Part shown: positions 9,137 through 18,271 of the stretch, in pieces
Numbering within the stretch: position 1 is the first letter of the stretch
How the letters are laid out: every line of letters starts with the position of its first letter
Origin: DATCYX01 sp963714425
GTDB lineage: Bacteria > Chloroflexota > Anaerolineae > Anaerolineales > UBA4823
Direction: 5' to 3'
NCBI GenBank assembly: GCA_963714425.1
Contig: CAVQOI010000010.1
Coordinates: 261,248 to 325,247, forward strand
DNA length: 64,000 bases
Notes under the pieces: model-generated
Told to the model about the DNA's origin: nothing
Seen by the model: the letters and a program-made list of their open reading frames with translations, nothing else
Database searches by the model: none
Program-made: the position numbers and the translations under genes

Positions 9137-9773
9137 CGCTAAACCCATTCGTGTAATGCTGGTCGATGACCATGCCGTAGTGCGCAGCGGCCTGGGTGCT
9201 TTTCTGTTGGCATACGATGATTTCGAACTGGTGGGGGAAGCTTCGAGTGGCGAACAAGCCGTTCAATCTTGCCAGCAATTAGGTCCGGACGTCGTTTTGA
9301 TGGATTTAGTGATGCCAGGGATGGATGGGGCTACCGCTACACGCTTGATCCGGGAGAAATGTCCCCAAATCCAGGTAATCGCCCTGACCAGTTTTAAGGA
9401 AAGGGAACTGGTGGAAGGCGCTTTGAAGGCTGGTGCAATCGGCTATTTACTCAAAGATGTCTCTGCTGAGGAAATTGCCAACGCCATCCGTTTCGCAGCA
9501 GCTGGTAAACCGACCCTTTCCAGTGAAGCTGCCCAGGTGCTGATCCAGGCCACTCGAACACCAGCAGAAAAACCCGGCTTCAACCTGACCGAACGAGAGC
9601 GTGAAGTTTTAGCTCTCATGGTGGATGGATTGAACAACAACCAGATTGCCGATGCTCTGGTGGTGAGTGTTTCAACTTCCAAATTTCATGTCAGCAGTAT
9701 TCTTTCTAAATTGGGGGTTACCAGCCGCACTGAAGCTGTTGCGGTAGCACTCCAAAACGGCCTGGTCAAGTGA
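9129..9773 (+). CDS. NarL/FixJ-family response regulator
   Basis: This 214-residue protein has an N-terminal receiver (acidic pair D13-D14, phospho-acceptor D59 in LMDLVMPG, later T and K in LTSF and LLKD). A C-terminal LuxR-type helix-turn-helix begins with LTEREREVLALM and ends with SRTEAVAVAL. It overlaps the upstream kinase gene by eight bases, so the two form one translational unit and almost certainly a cognate pair. The targets are unknown. The downstream receiver and glycosyltransferase genes are natural candidates. A clear terminator follows. Confidence 0.92.
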   Translation: MSDAKPIRVMLVDDHAVVRSGLGAFLLAYDDFELVGEASSGEQAVQSCQQLGPDVVLMDLVMPGMDGATATRLIREKCPQIQVIALTSFKERELVEGALKAGAIGYLLKDVSAEEIANAIRFAAAGKPTLSSEAAQVLIQATRTPAEKPGFNLTEREREVLALMVDGLNNNQIADALVVSVSTSKFHVSSILSKLGVTSRTEAVAVALQNGLVK

Positions 9774-9806
9774 CCAGGATTTAATATCGACCTTCGAATA
9801 GCTAAG

Positions 9807-9846
9807 AAACTCCCCGCCCAGCGGATGTGCTTGGGGAGTTTTTGTT
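9807..9846 (+). terminator. Rho-independent terminator
   Basis: Arms AAACTCCCC (9807-9815) and GGGGAGTTT (9833-9841) pair perfectly and run into a T-rich tail. It closes the kinase and regulator operon. Confidence 0.85.
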
Positions 9847-9880
9847 TTAAACTTCTGTCACAAACACGAAGGAAACAGTT

Positions 9881-10240
9881 ATGAAATCGATTTTTTTAGC
9901 AGAAAGCGAAAATCATGTTAGAGGCGCGCTGCGTTTGTTAATCGAATATCAACCGGGAATGCAGGTGGTTGGTGAAGCTGACCATACTGAGAGCCTGCTG
10001 GCACAGGTTTGCGTACAGCCTCCTGATGTGATTTTGTTGGATTGGAATTTGCACGGAATCCACCCCCAAAGGTTGATCCGGGCTCTCCGAGAGCACTGCC
10101 CGAACACCCAACTCATAGCAACCAGTGTCAAACCTGAGCATAAAATGTCTTCGGAAGAATGGGGGGTGGATGGCTTTCTCTCAAAGCAGCTTCCGCCGGA
10201 GGCTTTCATTTCTGCTTTGGATGCCCTCCTCTCAAAATGA
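9881..10240 (+). CDS. Stand-alone receiver-domain protein
   Basis: This 119-residue protein is a CheY-like receiver without an output domain. The phospho-acceptor is D54 in ILLDWNLHG, and the conserved lysine is K102 in FLSKQ. The acidic pocket is unusual: the loop reads LAESEN, giving E8 and E10 where two aspartates are normal, so metal binding and phosphorylation may be altered. Its stop overlaps the start of the glycosyltransferase gene (ATGA), so the two are translationally coupled. It may act as a phosphate sink or protein-interaction switch for the kinase upstream. Confidence 0.8.
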   Translation: MKSIFLAESENHVRGALRLLIEYQPGMQVVGEADHTESLLAQVCVQPPDVILLDWNLHGIHPQRLIRALREHCPNTQLIATSVKPEHKMSSEEWGVDGFLSKQLPPEAFISALDALLSK

Positions 10241-11496
10241 ACATCACCATCTTCGCTGCAGGTTCACGAGGCGATATCCAGCCCTGCATCGTCTTGGGGA
10301 GAGGGCTGCAACAGGCAGGGTATCGTGTCCGCCTGGCAGCTCCCGAAAACTTTGCCAGTTTCATACAGGAGCAAGGTGTAGGATTTTATCCATTGCGCGG
10401 AGATGTCCAGCAAATTATGGCGAGCGACACCGGTCGAAGGTTCATGGAGACGAGCGGCGCCAATCCTATCAAGTCGATCCCTGCTATCAGGACAATGATT
10501 GCCCCGGTTGTTATGAGCATGGCAGAGGATGCATACGCAGCATGCAGTGATGCGGACGCATTAATTTGCTTGGGTGTTTTCAGTGCTTTCGGACAATCCA
10601 TCGCCGAAGCGCTAAGCATTCCGATTATCCATGTTGAGCCGACTCCACTGCTTCCCACGAGGGCTTTCCCGGCGCCGTCTTGGCCTATACAGAGGGATTT
10701 GGGTGGGGTGCATAACTTCACATCTGGCATGGCGATGCTCCAGGTTGTCTGGCTGTGGTACCGTCCTTTCGTGAATGATTTCAGGAGACGCCTGGGGTTG
10801 CCACCATATACTGCCGCTCGTTACTACAGGGCAATGAGATCGACGCCCATGCTGAGTGCGTATAGCCCCAAAATCATCCCGCACCCGGTAGATTGGCCAG
10901 ACAACGTACACGTCACTGGTTACTTACTGGATACTCAGGTGGACTGGCAGCCATCGGCTGACCTGCAAGCGTTTTTGGATGAAGGCGATCCACCTGTCTA
11001 TATCGGCTTTGGCAGCATGGCTGGCAACAACCCGGAACAGCTTGCCAGTCTCACCTTGGAGGCGCTCGCAAGGAGCGGCCAACGGGGGCTTCTGCTCACA
11101 GGATGGGGCGGCTTGCGCACTGAATTGGTTCCAGGCAATGTGTTCGTGGTGGATGCCGCGCCCCACAGTTGGCTGTTCCCGCGCATGGCGGCTGTGGTGC
11201 ATCATGGCGGTGCAGGGACGACTGCAGAAGGGCTGCGCGCTGGTGTGCCTGCAGTGATTGTACCCTTTGTCTTCGACCAACCCTTCTGGGGAGCACGGAT
11301 CAAAGCATTGGGCCTGGGACCGGATCCAATACCGCAAAAGACCCTGACCGCTGACCGTTTAGCCGACGCGATCAAAATCGCAGTTACAGACCAGGGTATG
11401 AAGCAACGTGCCATTTCATGCGGAGTAGCCATACGTGCTGAAAATGGTACAGACAACGCTGTGAAATTCGTCCGACGATATATCGGAGAACCCTGA
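10237..11496 (+). CDS. GT1-family glycosyltransferase
   Basis: This 419-residue protein begins with MNITIFAAGSRGDIQP, typical of UDP-sugar-dependent sterol/antibiotic glycosyltransferases (GT1, GT-B fold). The nucleotide-sugar site near the C terminus reads HHGGAGTTAEGLRAGVPAV. Together with GSMAG it matches the family that glycosylates sterols, flavonoids, macrolides or lipids. The ATG at 10237 is used because it overlaps the preceding stop and starts exactly at the conserved strand. An acyltransferase-like gene follows 27 bp later, so both may modify a small hydrophobic molecule. The acceptor is unknown. Confidence 0.85.
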   Translation: MNITIFAAGSRGDIQPCIVLGRGLQQAGYRVRLAAPENFASFIQEQGVGFYPLRGDVQQIMASDTGRRFMETSGANPIKSIPAIRTMIAPVVMSMAEDAYAACSDADALICLGVFSAFGQSIAEALSIPIIHVEPTPLLPTRAFPAPSWPIQRDLGGVHNFTSGMAMLQVVWLWYRPFVNDFRRRLGLPPYTAARYYRAMRSTPMLSAYSPKIIPHPVDWPDNVHVTGYLLDTQVDWQPSADLQAFLDEGDPPVYIGFGSMAGNNPEQLASLTLEALARSGQRGLLLTGWGGLRTELVPGNVFVVDAAPHSWLFPRMAAVVHHGGAGTTAEGLRAGVPAVIVPFVFDQPFWGARIKALGLGPDPIPQKTLTADRLADAIKIAVTDQGMKQRAISCGVAIRAENGTDNAVKFVRRYIGEP

Positions 11497-11523
11497 GTAC
11501 GTTTAGGGTAGGGAGCCTGATCG

Positions 11524-12309
11524 ATGAAAACAACCCATGATCTTCATACTGTTCTACCATATCCCAGGAACCGGCTTTTAATGGTCGATGGTGGACAGAT
11601 GGGACTAAAGAAGCATACCGTGCATGGGATGGTTGAGTTCGACATTACCAAGGCTCGTGAAGCCATTCGCCAACATAAGGCTCAAACGGGCGAAGCCCTA
11701 TCCTTTGCGGCGTTCTTCTTAGCCTGTCTCGGAAAGGTGATCGACCAGGATAAGCAGATGCACGCCTATCGGAACTGGCGCAACCAGCTTATCATCTTTG
11801 ATGAAGTGGATGTGAACATGCTGTTCGAGGTTGAAGTGGATGGCAAGAAGACCATCCGGCCTCATATCCTGAGAGGGGTAAACAAGAAGAGCATTCGAGA
11901 GATCCATGATGAAATCCGGGCGTTCCAAAAAAAACACCAAAGCAGCCAGGAATTGAAGTTTATCGAATGGTTTGTACGGCTGCCCGGATTTGTCAGGCGA
12001 TTATTCTTTTGGGCTCTTTTTAAGAATCCGCAGCTGCTCAAAAATTATTACGGTACAGTGCTGGTGACTTCGGTTGGGATGTTTGGGACTGGCAGTGGGT
12101 GGGGAATTCCGGTTCCCAACCACTCCCTCCAGCTCACCCTTGGTGGAATAGGCGAGAAACCGGGTGTGGTAGATCATCGGGTAGAAGTGCGCAAATATCT
12201 GAGTGTCACCGTTAGTTTTGATCATGATGTTATCGATGGCGCTCCGGCAGCGCGGTTCATACAGCGATTAAAGAAACGGATCGAGAGCGGTTATGGGCTG
12301 TGCGACTAA
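11524..12309 (+). CDS. 2-oxoacid dehydrogenase acyltransferase-like protein
   Basis: This 261-residue protein consists of a catalytic domain like that of the E2 acyltransferases of 2-oxoacid dehydrogenases, which share a fold with chloramphenicol acetyltransferase. It carries the C-terminal catalytic motif DHDVIDGAPA (about residues 237-246, HxxxDG). It lacks lipoyl and E1/E3-binding domains, so it is not part of a normal dehydrogenase complex. Stand-alone forms of this kind are common in Chloroflexi and Actinobacteria and may acylate small molecules. It sits directly after the glycosyltransferase, in the same orientation. Confidence 0.75.
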   Translation: MKTTHDLHTVLPYPRNRLLMVDGGQMGLKKHTVHGMVEFDITKAREAIRQHKAQTGEALSFAAFFLACLGKVIDQDKQMHAYRNWRNQLIIFDEVDVNMLFEVEVDGKKTIRPHILRGVNKKSIREIHDEIRAFQKKHQSSQELKFIEWFVRLPGFVRRLFFWALFKNPQLLKNYYGTVLVTSVGMFGTGSGWGIPVPNHSLQLTLGGIGEKPGVVDHRVEVRKYLSVTVSFDHDVIDGAPAARFIQRLKKRIESGYGLCD

Positions 12310-12342
12310 ACAATATTTCAGCGAAGGAATTGGAATACAACC

Positions 12343-13197
12343 ATGAACAATACCTCTGCTTTAAAATGGCTGGTCCCTTTGATTATCATCCTGACCCTGG
12401 CCGCTGTGCTGGCAGGTCTGTGGCCTGCTGAAGGTCAGCCGTATCCATTGACCAACTTTCGCGGCGAAGAGGTGACCATCAACGCACGCGGCCTATACTA
12501 TTGGGATACGTTCAGCTCCGTTGCCCAAATGCAGGCCAACGACCTGGTCATGCTCGTTCTTGGCTTGCCGCTGCTGGCAATTTCTGCATGGCTGACCATG
12601 CGCGGCTCTCTACGCGGGCGCTTGCTGCTAACTGGCACGCTGGGCTTTGTTCTATATACCTACATCACGATGTGTTTTGGCGCGGCTTACAACAAGCTCT
12701 TCCTGGTATATGTGGCTTTGTTCAGTTTGAGCCTTTTCGCCTTTATCCTGAGCATGATGTCTTTTGACCTGAAGACGCTCCGTGCACACTTTTCCGAGAA
12801 ACTGCCGCGCCGGGGCATTGCCTCCTTGCTCTTTTTCGCGGCTGCCTTTCTCGCACTGGCCTGGCTGGGGCGGATCGCTCCGACGGTCTTGCAGGATCAA
12901 CCCCCAATACTGGAAAACGTCACCAGCATGTTCATCCAGGCTATGGACCTGGGGATCATCGTGCCCTTGTGCGTGCTCGCTGGCATATTGCTCTTGCGCC
13001 AGGAGCCCTGGGGCTACCTGCTGGCCTCTGTCGGGCTGATGAAATTCCTCACCATGGGCATCGCTGTCAGCGTGATGGGTCTCAACATGGCCCGGGTGGG
13101 CGTGCCCATCAGTGTTGTTGAATTAGTCGTCTTCAATACCATTACCCTGGCCAACCTGGTAATGGTGGCATTGCTGCTCAAGAATATCAAAGCATGA
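12343..13197 (+). CDS. Polytopic membrane protein, unknown
   Basis: This 284-residue protein has about seven hydrophobic segments. An extracytoplasmic stretch after the first one contains the YPLTNFRGEE loop. No catalytic motif was recognised. It lies between the acyltransferase-like gene and a CPBP-like membrane protease gene, all on the plus strand. AAGGA lies upstream of the ATG. Its place among membrane proteases and efflux genes hints at an envelope or resistance role, but this is only context. Confidence 0.6.
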   Translation: MNNTSALKWLVPLIIILTLAAVLAGLWPAEGQPYPLTNFRGEEVTINARGLYYWDTFSSVAQMQANDLVMLVLGLPLLAISAWLTMRGSLRGRLLLTGTLGFVLYTYITMCFGAAYNKLFLVYVALFSLSLFAFILSMMSFDLKTLRAHFSEKLPRRGIASLLFFAAAFLALAWLGRIAPTVLQDQPPILENVTSMFIQAMDLGIIVPLCVLAGILLLRQEPWGYLLASVGLMKFLTMGIAVSVMGLNMARVGVPISVVELVVFNTITLANLVMVALLLKNIKA

Positions 13198-13325
13198 CCC
13201 TGGTGGTTCTGCAGCAACATCTGAGGAGCAACTTGGCAGCTATCCGGTTGCATTTCGTTGGCAAAAAAATCTGATCACTTGACCAACAGTGTTTCAACAG
13301 CATCTGGCCAGGAGGCCAGCTCAAA

Positions 13326-14051
13326 ATGTCAAATTCTTCTGACCGCTGGCCTTGGATCATGCTTGTGCTGCGCACGGTAATTTTCGCTGTCTTCCAGGCT
13401 CTCATCGCAGGAATATATTTCATTCAGGGAGTGCCTGCCGCATGGGAGTCATCAACGGGTTGGTGGCCGATCACAGCTGCGCTGGGCAGCCTGGTGGTGA
13501 TCGCATTGCTCATCTGGCTTTACCAGCGAGAAGGTCAGCGTTATTGGAGTATTTTCCATTTCCAGCGCAAGACTATCGGCATCGATTTGCTCACGAGCCT
13601 GGGGATTTTGGTGATCACGATTCCAGTTGCCATGCTGCCAAATGTGATTCTGTCTAAGGCGTTGTTTGGCGACCAACAGGTTGCACTTGATTTGCTCATT
13701 CGCCCGCTGCCACTTTGGGCTGTTGCGATCAGCTTGACACTTTTTCCAATTTCCATCGCCCTTTCAGAGTTGCCAAACTACTTTGCTTATGCCTTACCAC
13801 GTCTTGAAGCCCAAACGAAGCGTGCGTGGTTGGCGGTTGGTCTGACATCTTTCTGGCTGGCTGCCCAGCATATCAGCTTGCCATTCTTGCCGGATCTCCG
13901 CTTCATGATCTGGCGTCTGGTCATGTTCCTGCCGTTTGCCCTCATGCTGGCGGTCATCTTGCGCTGGCGTTTGCGTCTGCTGCCGTACCTGGTGGTTATT
14001 CACGGGCTGCTGGATCTATCGACTGCCTTGCTGGTGCTGAGCATTTCCTGA
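13326..14051 (+). CDS. Degenerate CPBP-like membrane protein
   Basis: This 241-residue protein has about seven membrane segments. The region LSELPNYFAYALPRL (E148) matches the position of the EExxxR motif of CPBP (CAAX protease and bacteriocin-processing) proteins, but the second glutamate is missing. H182 in FWLAAQHIS and the histidine in VIHGLLDLS fit the later motifs. It may be a divergent intramembrane protease or an inactive relative used for bacteriocin immunity. AGGAGG lies upstream of the ATG. Three more CPBP proteins are encoded within 9 kb. Confidence 0.55.
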   Translation: MSNSSDRWPWIMLVLRTVIFAVFQALIAGIYFIQGVPAAWESSTGWWPITAALGSLVVIALLIWLYQREGQRYWSIFHFQRKTIGIDLLTSLGILVITIPVAMLPNVILSKALFGDQQVALDLLIRPLPLWAVAISLTLFPISIALSELPNYFAYALPRLEAQTKRAWLAVGLTSFWLAAQHISLPFLPDLRFMIWRLVMFLPFALMLAVILRWRLRLLPYLVVIHGLLDLSTALLVLSIS

Positions 14052-14122
14052 AATTCAACGAGAACCGATCCTGCAGCCTGCCCACCTGACCAGGTTCAGG
14101 TCTCATCCCCTGACCAGTCCTA

Positions 14123-14163
14123 AATCCCCCCAGTTCGCTGATGTGTCCAAGGGGGTTTTCTTT
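14123..14163 (+). terminator. Terminator after the CPBP-like gene
   Basis: A CCCCC (14126-14130) and GGGGG (14151-14155) stem is followed by TTTTCTTTT, about 70 bp after the stop of the upstream gene. Confidence 0.6.
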
Positions 14164-14242
14164 TATCCTGTAAGCGTTCTTCCCCTCGCTCATCAGCGGC
14201 ATGGTTTGAACCATCACAACTCACAATACAGGAGAAATCACA

Positions 14243-15112
14243 ATGAAAACAAAAACCTTAATCCCATTCCTGGCGTTGTCCTTTGGCTTAACCTGGGGTC
14301 TTGCAGCGATCCTCATGTTGTTCTACGACCAGATCGTCGCTATTTTCGGCGAAATCGGTATGACCAACCCCTTGATCATACTTATGGTGTACGCACCCGG
14401 CATTGCGGGCATCTTTTTGGTCTGGCAGCAGGCCGGTTTCAAGGGCCTAGGAAGTTTCTTCAAGCGGCTGACTTTGTGGCAAGCCCCAGCCGCATGGTGG
14501 GCATTCTTGCTTTTAGGAATTCCGCTTATTGTTTATGCTGGGGCGGCTATCAAGGGCACCATTACTGAACCTTTCCCCTTCACCCCCTGGTATCAGGTCT
14601 TCCCGGCTATCGCACTGGCCTTGTTTCTCGGACCCATCGAGGAGTTCGGCTGGCGCGGCTTTGCCCAGCCTCTTCTCCAACGAAAGTTCTCTCCGTTTTG
14701 GTCTGCTGTGATCTTGGGATGTATTTGGGGTGTCTGGCATATCCCATCATTCCTAGGCAGCGGCACACCCCAAAGCGCCTGGGATTTCGGCCCATTCTTC
14801 ATCGGCATCGTGGCGATAACCGTCATCCTAACGCCGTTATTCAATGTTTCAAAGGGCAGCTTGCTGATCTCTGCCTTGTTTCACTTCCAGGTGATGAACC
14901 CCATCTTTCCAGATGCTCAACCTTGGGACATTCTCCTGTTCATCATCGCTGCCGTAGTCGTCGTCTGGTTGAACCGCGACAAGATGTTCAAACTTGGGGA
15001 AGGGATAACGGAGGTACTTATGCCCGAAGGTGATACTGACTTTTCTAGATTGAATAGCAATCCAGAGGGTGATGAGCTGGTGAATAATCCTCTCGTCACT
15101 GAAGCCAGTTGA
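14243..15112 (+). CDS. CPBP-family intramembrane protease
   Basis: This 289-residue protein is a canonical CPBP (Abi/CAAX-protease-like) membrane protein with about eight membrane segments. The catalytic glutamates are E133 and E134 in PIEEFGWRGF with R138, the first histidine is H166 in GVWHIPS, and the final motif is H214 with N219 in ALFHFQVMN. Members act as glutamic intramembrane proteases in prenyl-protein processing or bacteriocin self-immunity. AGGAG lies nine bases before the ATG. A strong hairpin separates it from the MFS gene downstream. Confidence 0.85.
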   Translation: MKTKTLIPFLALSFGLTWGLAAILMLFYDQIVAIFGEIGMTNPLIILMVYAPGIAGIFLVWQQAGFKGLGSFFKRLTLWQAPAAWWAFLLLGIPLIVYAGAAIKGTITEPFPFTPWYQVFPAIALALFLGPIEEFGWRGFAQPLLQRKFSPFWSAVILGCIWGVWHIPSFLGSGTPQSAWDFGPFFIGIVAITVILTPLFNVSKGSLLISALFHFQVMNPIFPDAQPWDILLFIIAAVVVVWLNRDKMFKLGEGITEVLMPEGDTDFSRLNSNPEGDELVNNPLVTEAS

Positions 15113-15147
15113 TCCTGCAGGAAGACTGAACTTGTACCTTGCAGCCC

Positions 15148-15186
15148 ACCTTGAGGGTGAATGGTAGCGACCTTCGCCCTCAAGGT
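15148..15186 (+). terminator. Strong hairpin between protease and MFS genes
   Basis: Arms 15148-15161 and 15173-15186 pair over 14 positions with one G-T pair around an 11-nt loop. Only a TTT follows, so it may be a terminator or a leader hairpin of the MFS gene. Confidence 0.5.
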
Positions 15187-15221
15187 TTCCGGGATGATCA
15201 ATGAGAAATTCAGGAACTCGC

Positions 15222-16520
15222 ATGGCAACCCAATTTTCACTCAAAGACGGCAAACTCTGGAAAACCCGCTTCTTCACAATCTGGGGAGGGCAGGCGATTT
15301 CATTGCTGGGCAGCCAGCTTGTCCAGTTTGCTCTGATCTGGCACCTGACTATCACGACAGGTTCAGCCACGGTGCTGGCAACGGCTTCCCTGGTCGGGAT
15401 GCTGCCCGGCGTGATCTTGGGTCCCTTCGTGGGCACCTTGGTGGATCGTTGGAACCGCCGCCTCATCATGTTGCTGGCCGACAGCCTGATCGCCCTGGCG
15501 ACCATCGCCCTGGCGATCTTGTTCGCTCTGGATGCCATGCAGATCTGGCACATCTACGTGGTGATGTTCATCCGCTCGCTGGCCGGGAGTTTCCATGGAA
15601 ACGCCATGAGCGCCTCGACTTCGCTGATGGTGCCGGTCGAAAACCTGACCCGCATCCAGGGAATTAATCAAATGCTCAATGGCGGCTTGAATGTGGTGTC
15701 CGCTCCCCTGGGTGCCCTCCTGCTGGAAGTGTTGCCAATCCAGGGCATCCTGGCTATCGATGTTGTTACCGCCTTGTTTGCCATTTTACCCTTATGCTTC
15801 ATCGCCATTCCCCAGCCGGAACGCATCGCGCAGAAAAAATTGCAGCCCGAATCCCAAACTACAGTCTGGCAGGATTTCAACGCGGGTCTCCGTTACCTGT
15901 TGGGCTGGCCCGGCTTATTGATCATTGGCCTGATGACGGTGGGAATCAATTTCACCATTATCCCAGCGTTTTCACTGCTGCCCCTGATGGTCAAGGATTA
16001 TTTTGGCGGTAATGCCATCCAGCTTGGTTGGGTGGAATCAGCGATGGGGATTGGCGTTTTCGCGGGTGGAGCCCTGCTGGGCGCCTGGGGCGGCTTCCAG
16101 CGCAAAATCCTGACATCGATGCTGGGCTTGATGGGCATGGGGGTCGGAACCCTGGTTTTAGCCCTAGCCCCGGCTTCGGTCCTCTCTCTGGCTGTTGGGG
16201 GCGCTTTCCTGGTCGGTCTGGCCAGCCCCCTCACGATGGGGCCGTTTATGGCCGTGATCCAGTCCACCGTTGACCCGGATATTCAGGCCCGCATCCTATC
16301 CCTGTTGTGGAGCATCGGCGGCGGGATGGCACCGATTGGTCTGATGGTTGCTGGACCGGTAGCCGACCGGTTTGGGATTCAATCCTGGTTCTACCTCGGC
16401 GGGGCACTATGTATTTTCATGTGTCTGGTTGGCTTGTGCATCCCTGCTGTGATGAAGATCGAAGAAGAACGAAGTGCTGCGCACAATGATCTCGCCGCTG
16501 GAATTGTACAAGCCGTGTAA
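15222..16520 (+). CDS. MFS transporter (macrolide-efflux type)
   Basis: This 432-residue, 12-segment major facilitator protein probably exports drugs or other small molecules by proton antiport. The N-terminal pattern (FTIWGGQAISLLGSQLVQFA, then GPFVGTLVDRWNRR with the loop 2-3 motif) is characteristic of the MefA-like macrolide exporters common in Gram-positives and Chloroflexi. The ATG at 15222 is preferred because AGGA lies six bases upstream. An in-frame ATG at 15201 would add seven residues. The neighbours are membrane proteases and hydrolases, consistent with a resistance role. Confidence 0.8.
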   Translation: MATQFSLKDGKLWKTRFFTIWGGQAISLLGSQLVQFALIWHLTITTGSATVLATASLVGMLPGVILGPFVGTLVDRWNRRLIMLLADSLIALATIALAILFALDAMQIWHIYVVMFIRSLAGSFHGNAMSASTSLMVPVENLTRIQGINQMLNGGLNVVSAPLGALLLEVLPIQGILAIDVVTALFAILPLCFIAIPQPERIAQKKLQPESQTTVWQDFNAGLRYLLGWPGLLIIGLMTVGINFTIIPAFSLLPLMVKDYFGGNAIQLGWVESAMGIGVFAGGALLGAWGGFQRKILTSMLGLMGMGVGTLVLALAPASVLSLAVGGAFLVGLASPLTMGPFMAVIQSTVDPDIQARILSLLWSIGGGMAPIGLMVAGPVADRFGIQSWFYLGGALCIFMCLVGLCIPAVMKIEEERSAAHNDLAAGIVQAV

Positions 16521-16555
16521 TGAATTTCTGATTCTATTTTCAATTAGAGCAACGC

Positions 16556-17073
16556 ATGAAAACCACAACCATCACCCTCGTTTTGTTTGCCCTTATCCTC
16601 ACTGCTTGCGGTGTGGGCATTCGTCTCAGCACCGATTTGGGCAACGGTGAAAGTGCAGCCGTCGAAATCGCGGACTTCGAACTTCCCGCCGGGTACTACG
16701 CCGATTTTAGATCTTATGCCATGGGCTATACAGTGGCAGCTTACAGCCGCGGGACTGGCCCCAGCCACCTGTACCTGATCCAATCTGACGACGAATCCGA
16801 TGCCGAAAAACTTACGCAAGTTCTGGGTGAACTCGTCGTTGGTTCCGGCGATCCCCAGACCCGGATGACGGTCATCGAAACTCGTTCCGTTATCGTGCGC
16901 GGGGGGAAAGCACCCTGTTGATCAGCGATGCGGTCGATTCCGAAGGCGTTTCTTACCGCCAGGCCGCGCTGGGTTTTCCGGGCAATGGCGGGCAAACCCT
17001 CCTTGCGTTCTCAGAGCCCATCGAAAACTGGGATCAGGCTAGCGTGGACACCTTGATTTCATCTATACATTAA
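16556..17073 (+). pseudogene. Frameshifted lipoprotein gene
   Basis: The first frame encodes a lipoprotein signal with an LTAC lipobox and then about 100 residues of a soluble domain. At 16901-16906 there is a run of six G, after which the frame ends at 16921. Restoring one G gives a continuous protein of about 173 residues ending at 17073, reading STLLISDAVDSEG and finishing with DTLISSIH. The second part is clearly coding in style. The frameshift is either a real phase-variable or inactivating change or a sequencing error. The family is not recognised. Confidence 0.65.
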
Positions 17074-17085
17074 AGGAACCCCATC

Positions 17086-18237
17086 ATGCAATCAGCAATC
17101 TCATCCAAGCAACACACTCGAAACATCAAAACAAAACCATCCAAAAAACGAAATTTAATCACCTACATTCTTATCCCCATCCTGTTGTTAATTGCCTTTG
17201 TGCTGTACTCCCAGTGGCGGGCCCATACCCCTCCCATCCTGGGAAGTGACGGCCAGCCGCTGCCCAACAGTATCGCCTCCCTGGAGAAAGTGAAGCTGGG
17301 CGGCGTGGATCAATGGTTGATCCTGCGCGGCGAGGATGTCAACAAACCGGTGCTACTGTTCCTATCCGGCGGGCCAGGAGCAAGCGAAGCCGCACGTGTG
17401 CTGCGCTTCAACCAGGCGCTGGAAAAACATTTCGTGGTTGCCATTTGGGAGCAGCGCGGCTGCGGCAAGTCGTACCCATCGCTCAACCCAAAAGCAGACC
17501 TGACCATCGATCAATACACATCGGACATCATAGAACTAACTGATTTGCTGCGCGCCCGTTTCGATGAGCAGAAGATTTACCTGGTTGGCCATTCATGGGG
17601 CACCATTATCGGTGTGCGCGCGGTCCAGGAACGCCCAGATCTCTTCCATGCCTATGTCGGCACGTCTCAGATGGTGGATGTAGCCGAAACCGATCAAATT
17701 ATTTTCGAGATGGTGATGGATCATTCCCAAAAGACTGGCGATACTAAATTTGTGGAAACCCTTCAAAAACAAGGTCCGCCTCCCTATTTTGGGAAGAGTC
17801 CCATCAAACCGTATGCCACCCTGTTCGGGCGTGAGTACGCCATTTTCGAGGTCCCCAATATCCAAGACCCGGAATACCGGGCCGATGGTGACGCCATGCT
17901 GCTGATGCTCAAACAACCCGAATATGGCTGGCTCGACCGGCTCTACTATCTGCTCGGCTTGATGAATACTTTCAACATTGTTTACCCGCAGTTGCAGGAC
18001 ATAGATTTTCGCCAGGATGCTGCCAGCCTCTCCTTACCGGTCTACATCATCTTGGGGCGCCACGACATGAACAATCCTTCCCAGATCCCGGAAGAATATT
18101 TCAACCTGCTGCAGGCTCCGAGCAAACAGCTATATTTCTTCGAGGACTCCGGTCATGGCATGATCTGGGAAGAAGCTGATCTTTTCCATGAAATCATGGT
18201 CAATACGGTTCTTCCAGAAACGTATGGTGACAAGTAG
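17086..18237 (+). CDS. Alpha/beta hydrolase, membrane-anchored
   Basis: This 383-residue protein starts with a basic tail and one membrane helix (about residues 24-42), followed by an alpha/beta hydrolase domain facing outwards. The oxyanion-hole motif GGPG is at 95-98, the nucleophile S170 lies in GHSWG, an aspartate in GRHD and the histidine in DSGHG complete the triad. The HGGPG-like start and WEQRGCGKS resemble prolyl aminopeptidases. It is paralogous to the protein encoded at 19379-20557. It lies 12 bp after the broken lipoprotein gene and 34 bp before a CPBP protease gene. Confidence 0.8.
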   Translation: MQSAISSKQHTRNIKTKPSKKRNLITYILIPILLLIAFVLYSQWRAHTPPILGSDGQPLPNSIASLEKVKLGGVDQWLILRGEDVNKPVLLFLSGGPGASEAARVLRFNQALEKHFVVAIWEQRGCGKSYPSLNPKADLTIDQYTSDIIELTDLLRARFDEQKIYLVGHSWGTIIGVRAVQERPDLFHAYVGTSQMVDVAETDQIIFEMVMDHSQKTGDTKFVETLQKQGPPPYFGKSPIKPYATLFGREYAIFEVPNIQDPEYRADGDAMLLMLKQPEYGWLDRLYYLLGLMNTFNIVYPQLQDIDFRQDAASLSLPVYIILGRHDMNNPSQIPEEYFNLLQAPSKQLYFFEDSGHGMIWEEADLFHEIMVNTVLPETYGDK

Positions 18238-18271
18238 CCCCAGTAGTTATTCCAGATACAGGATTGGGAAC

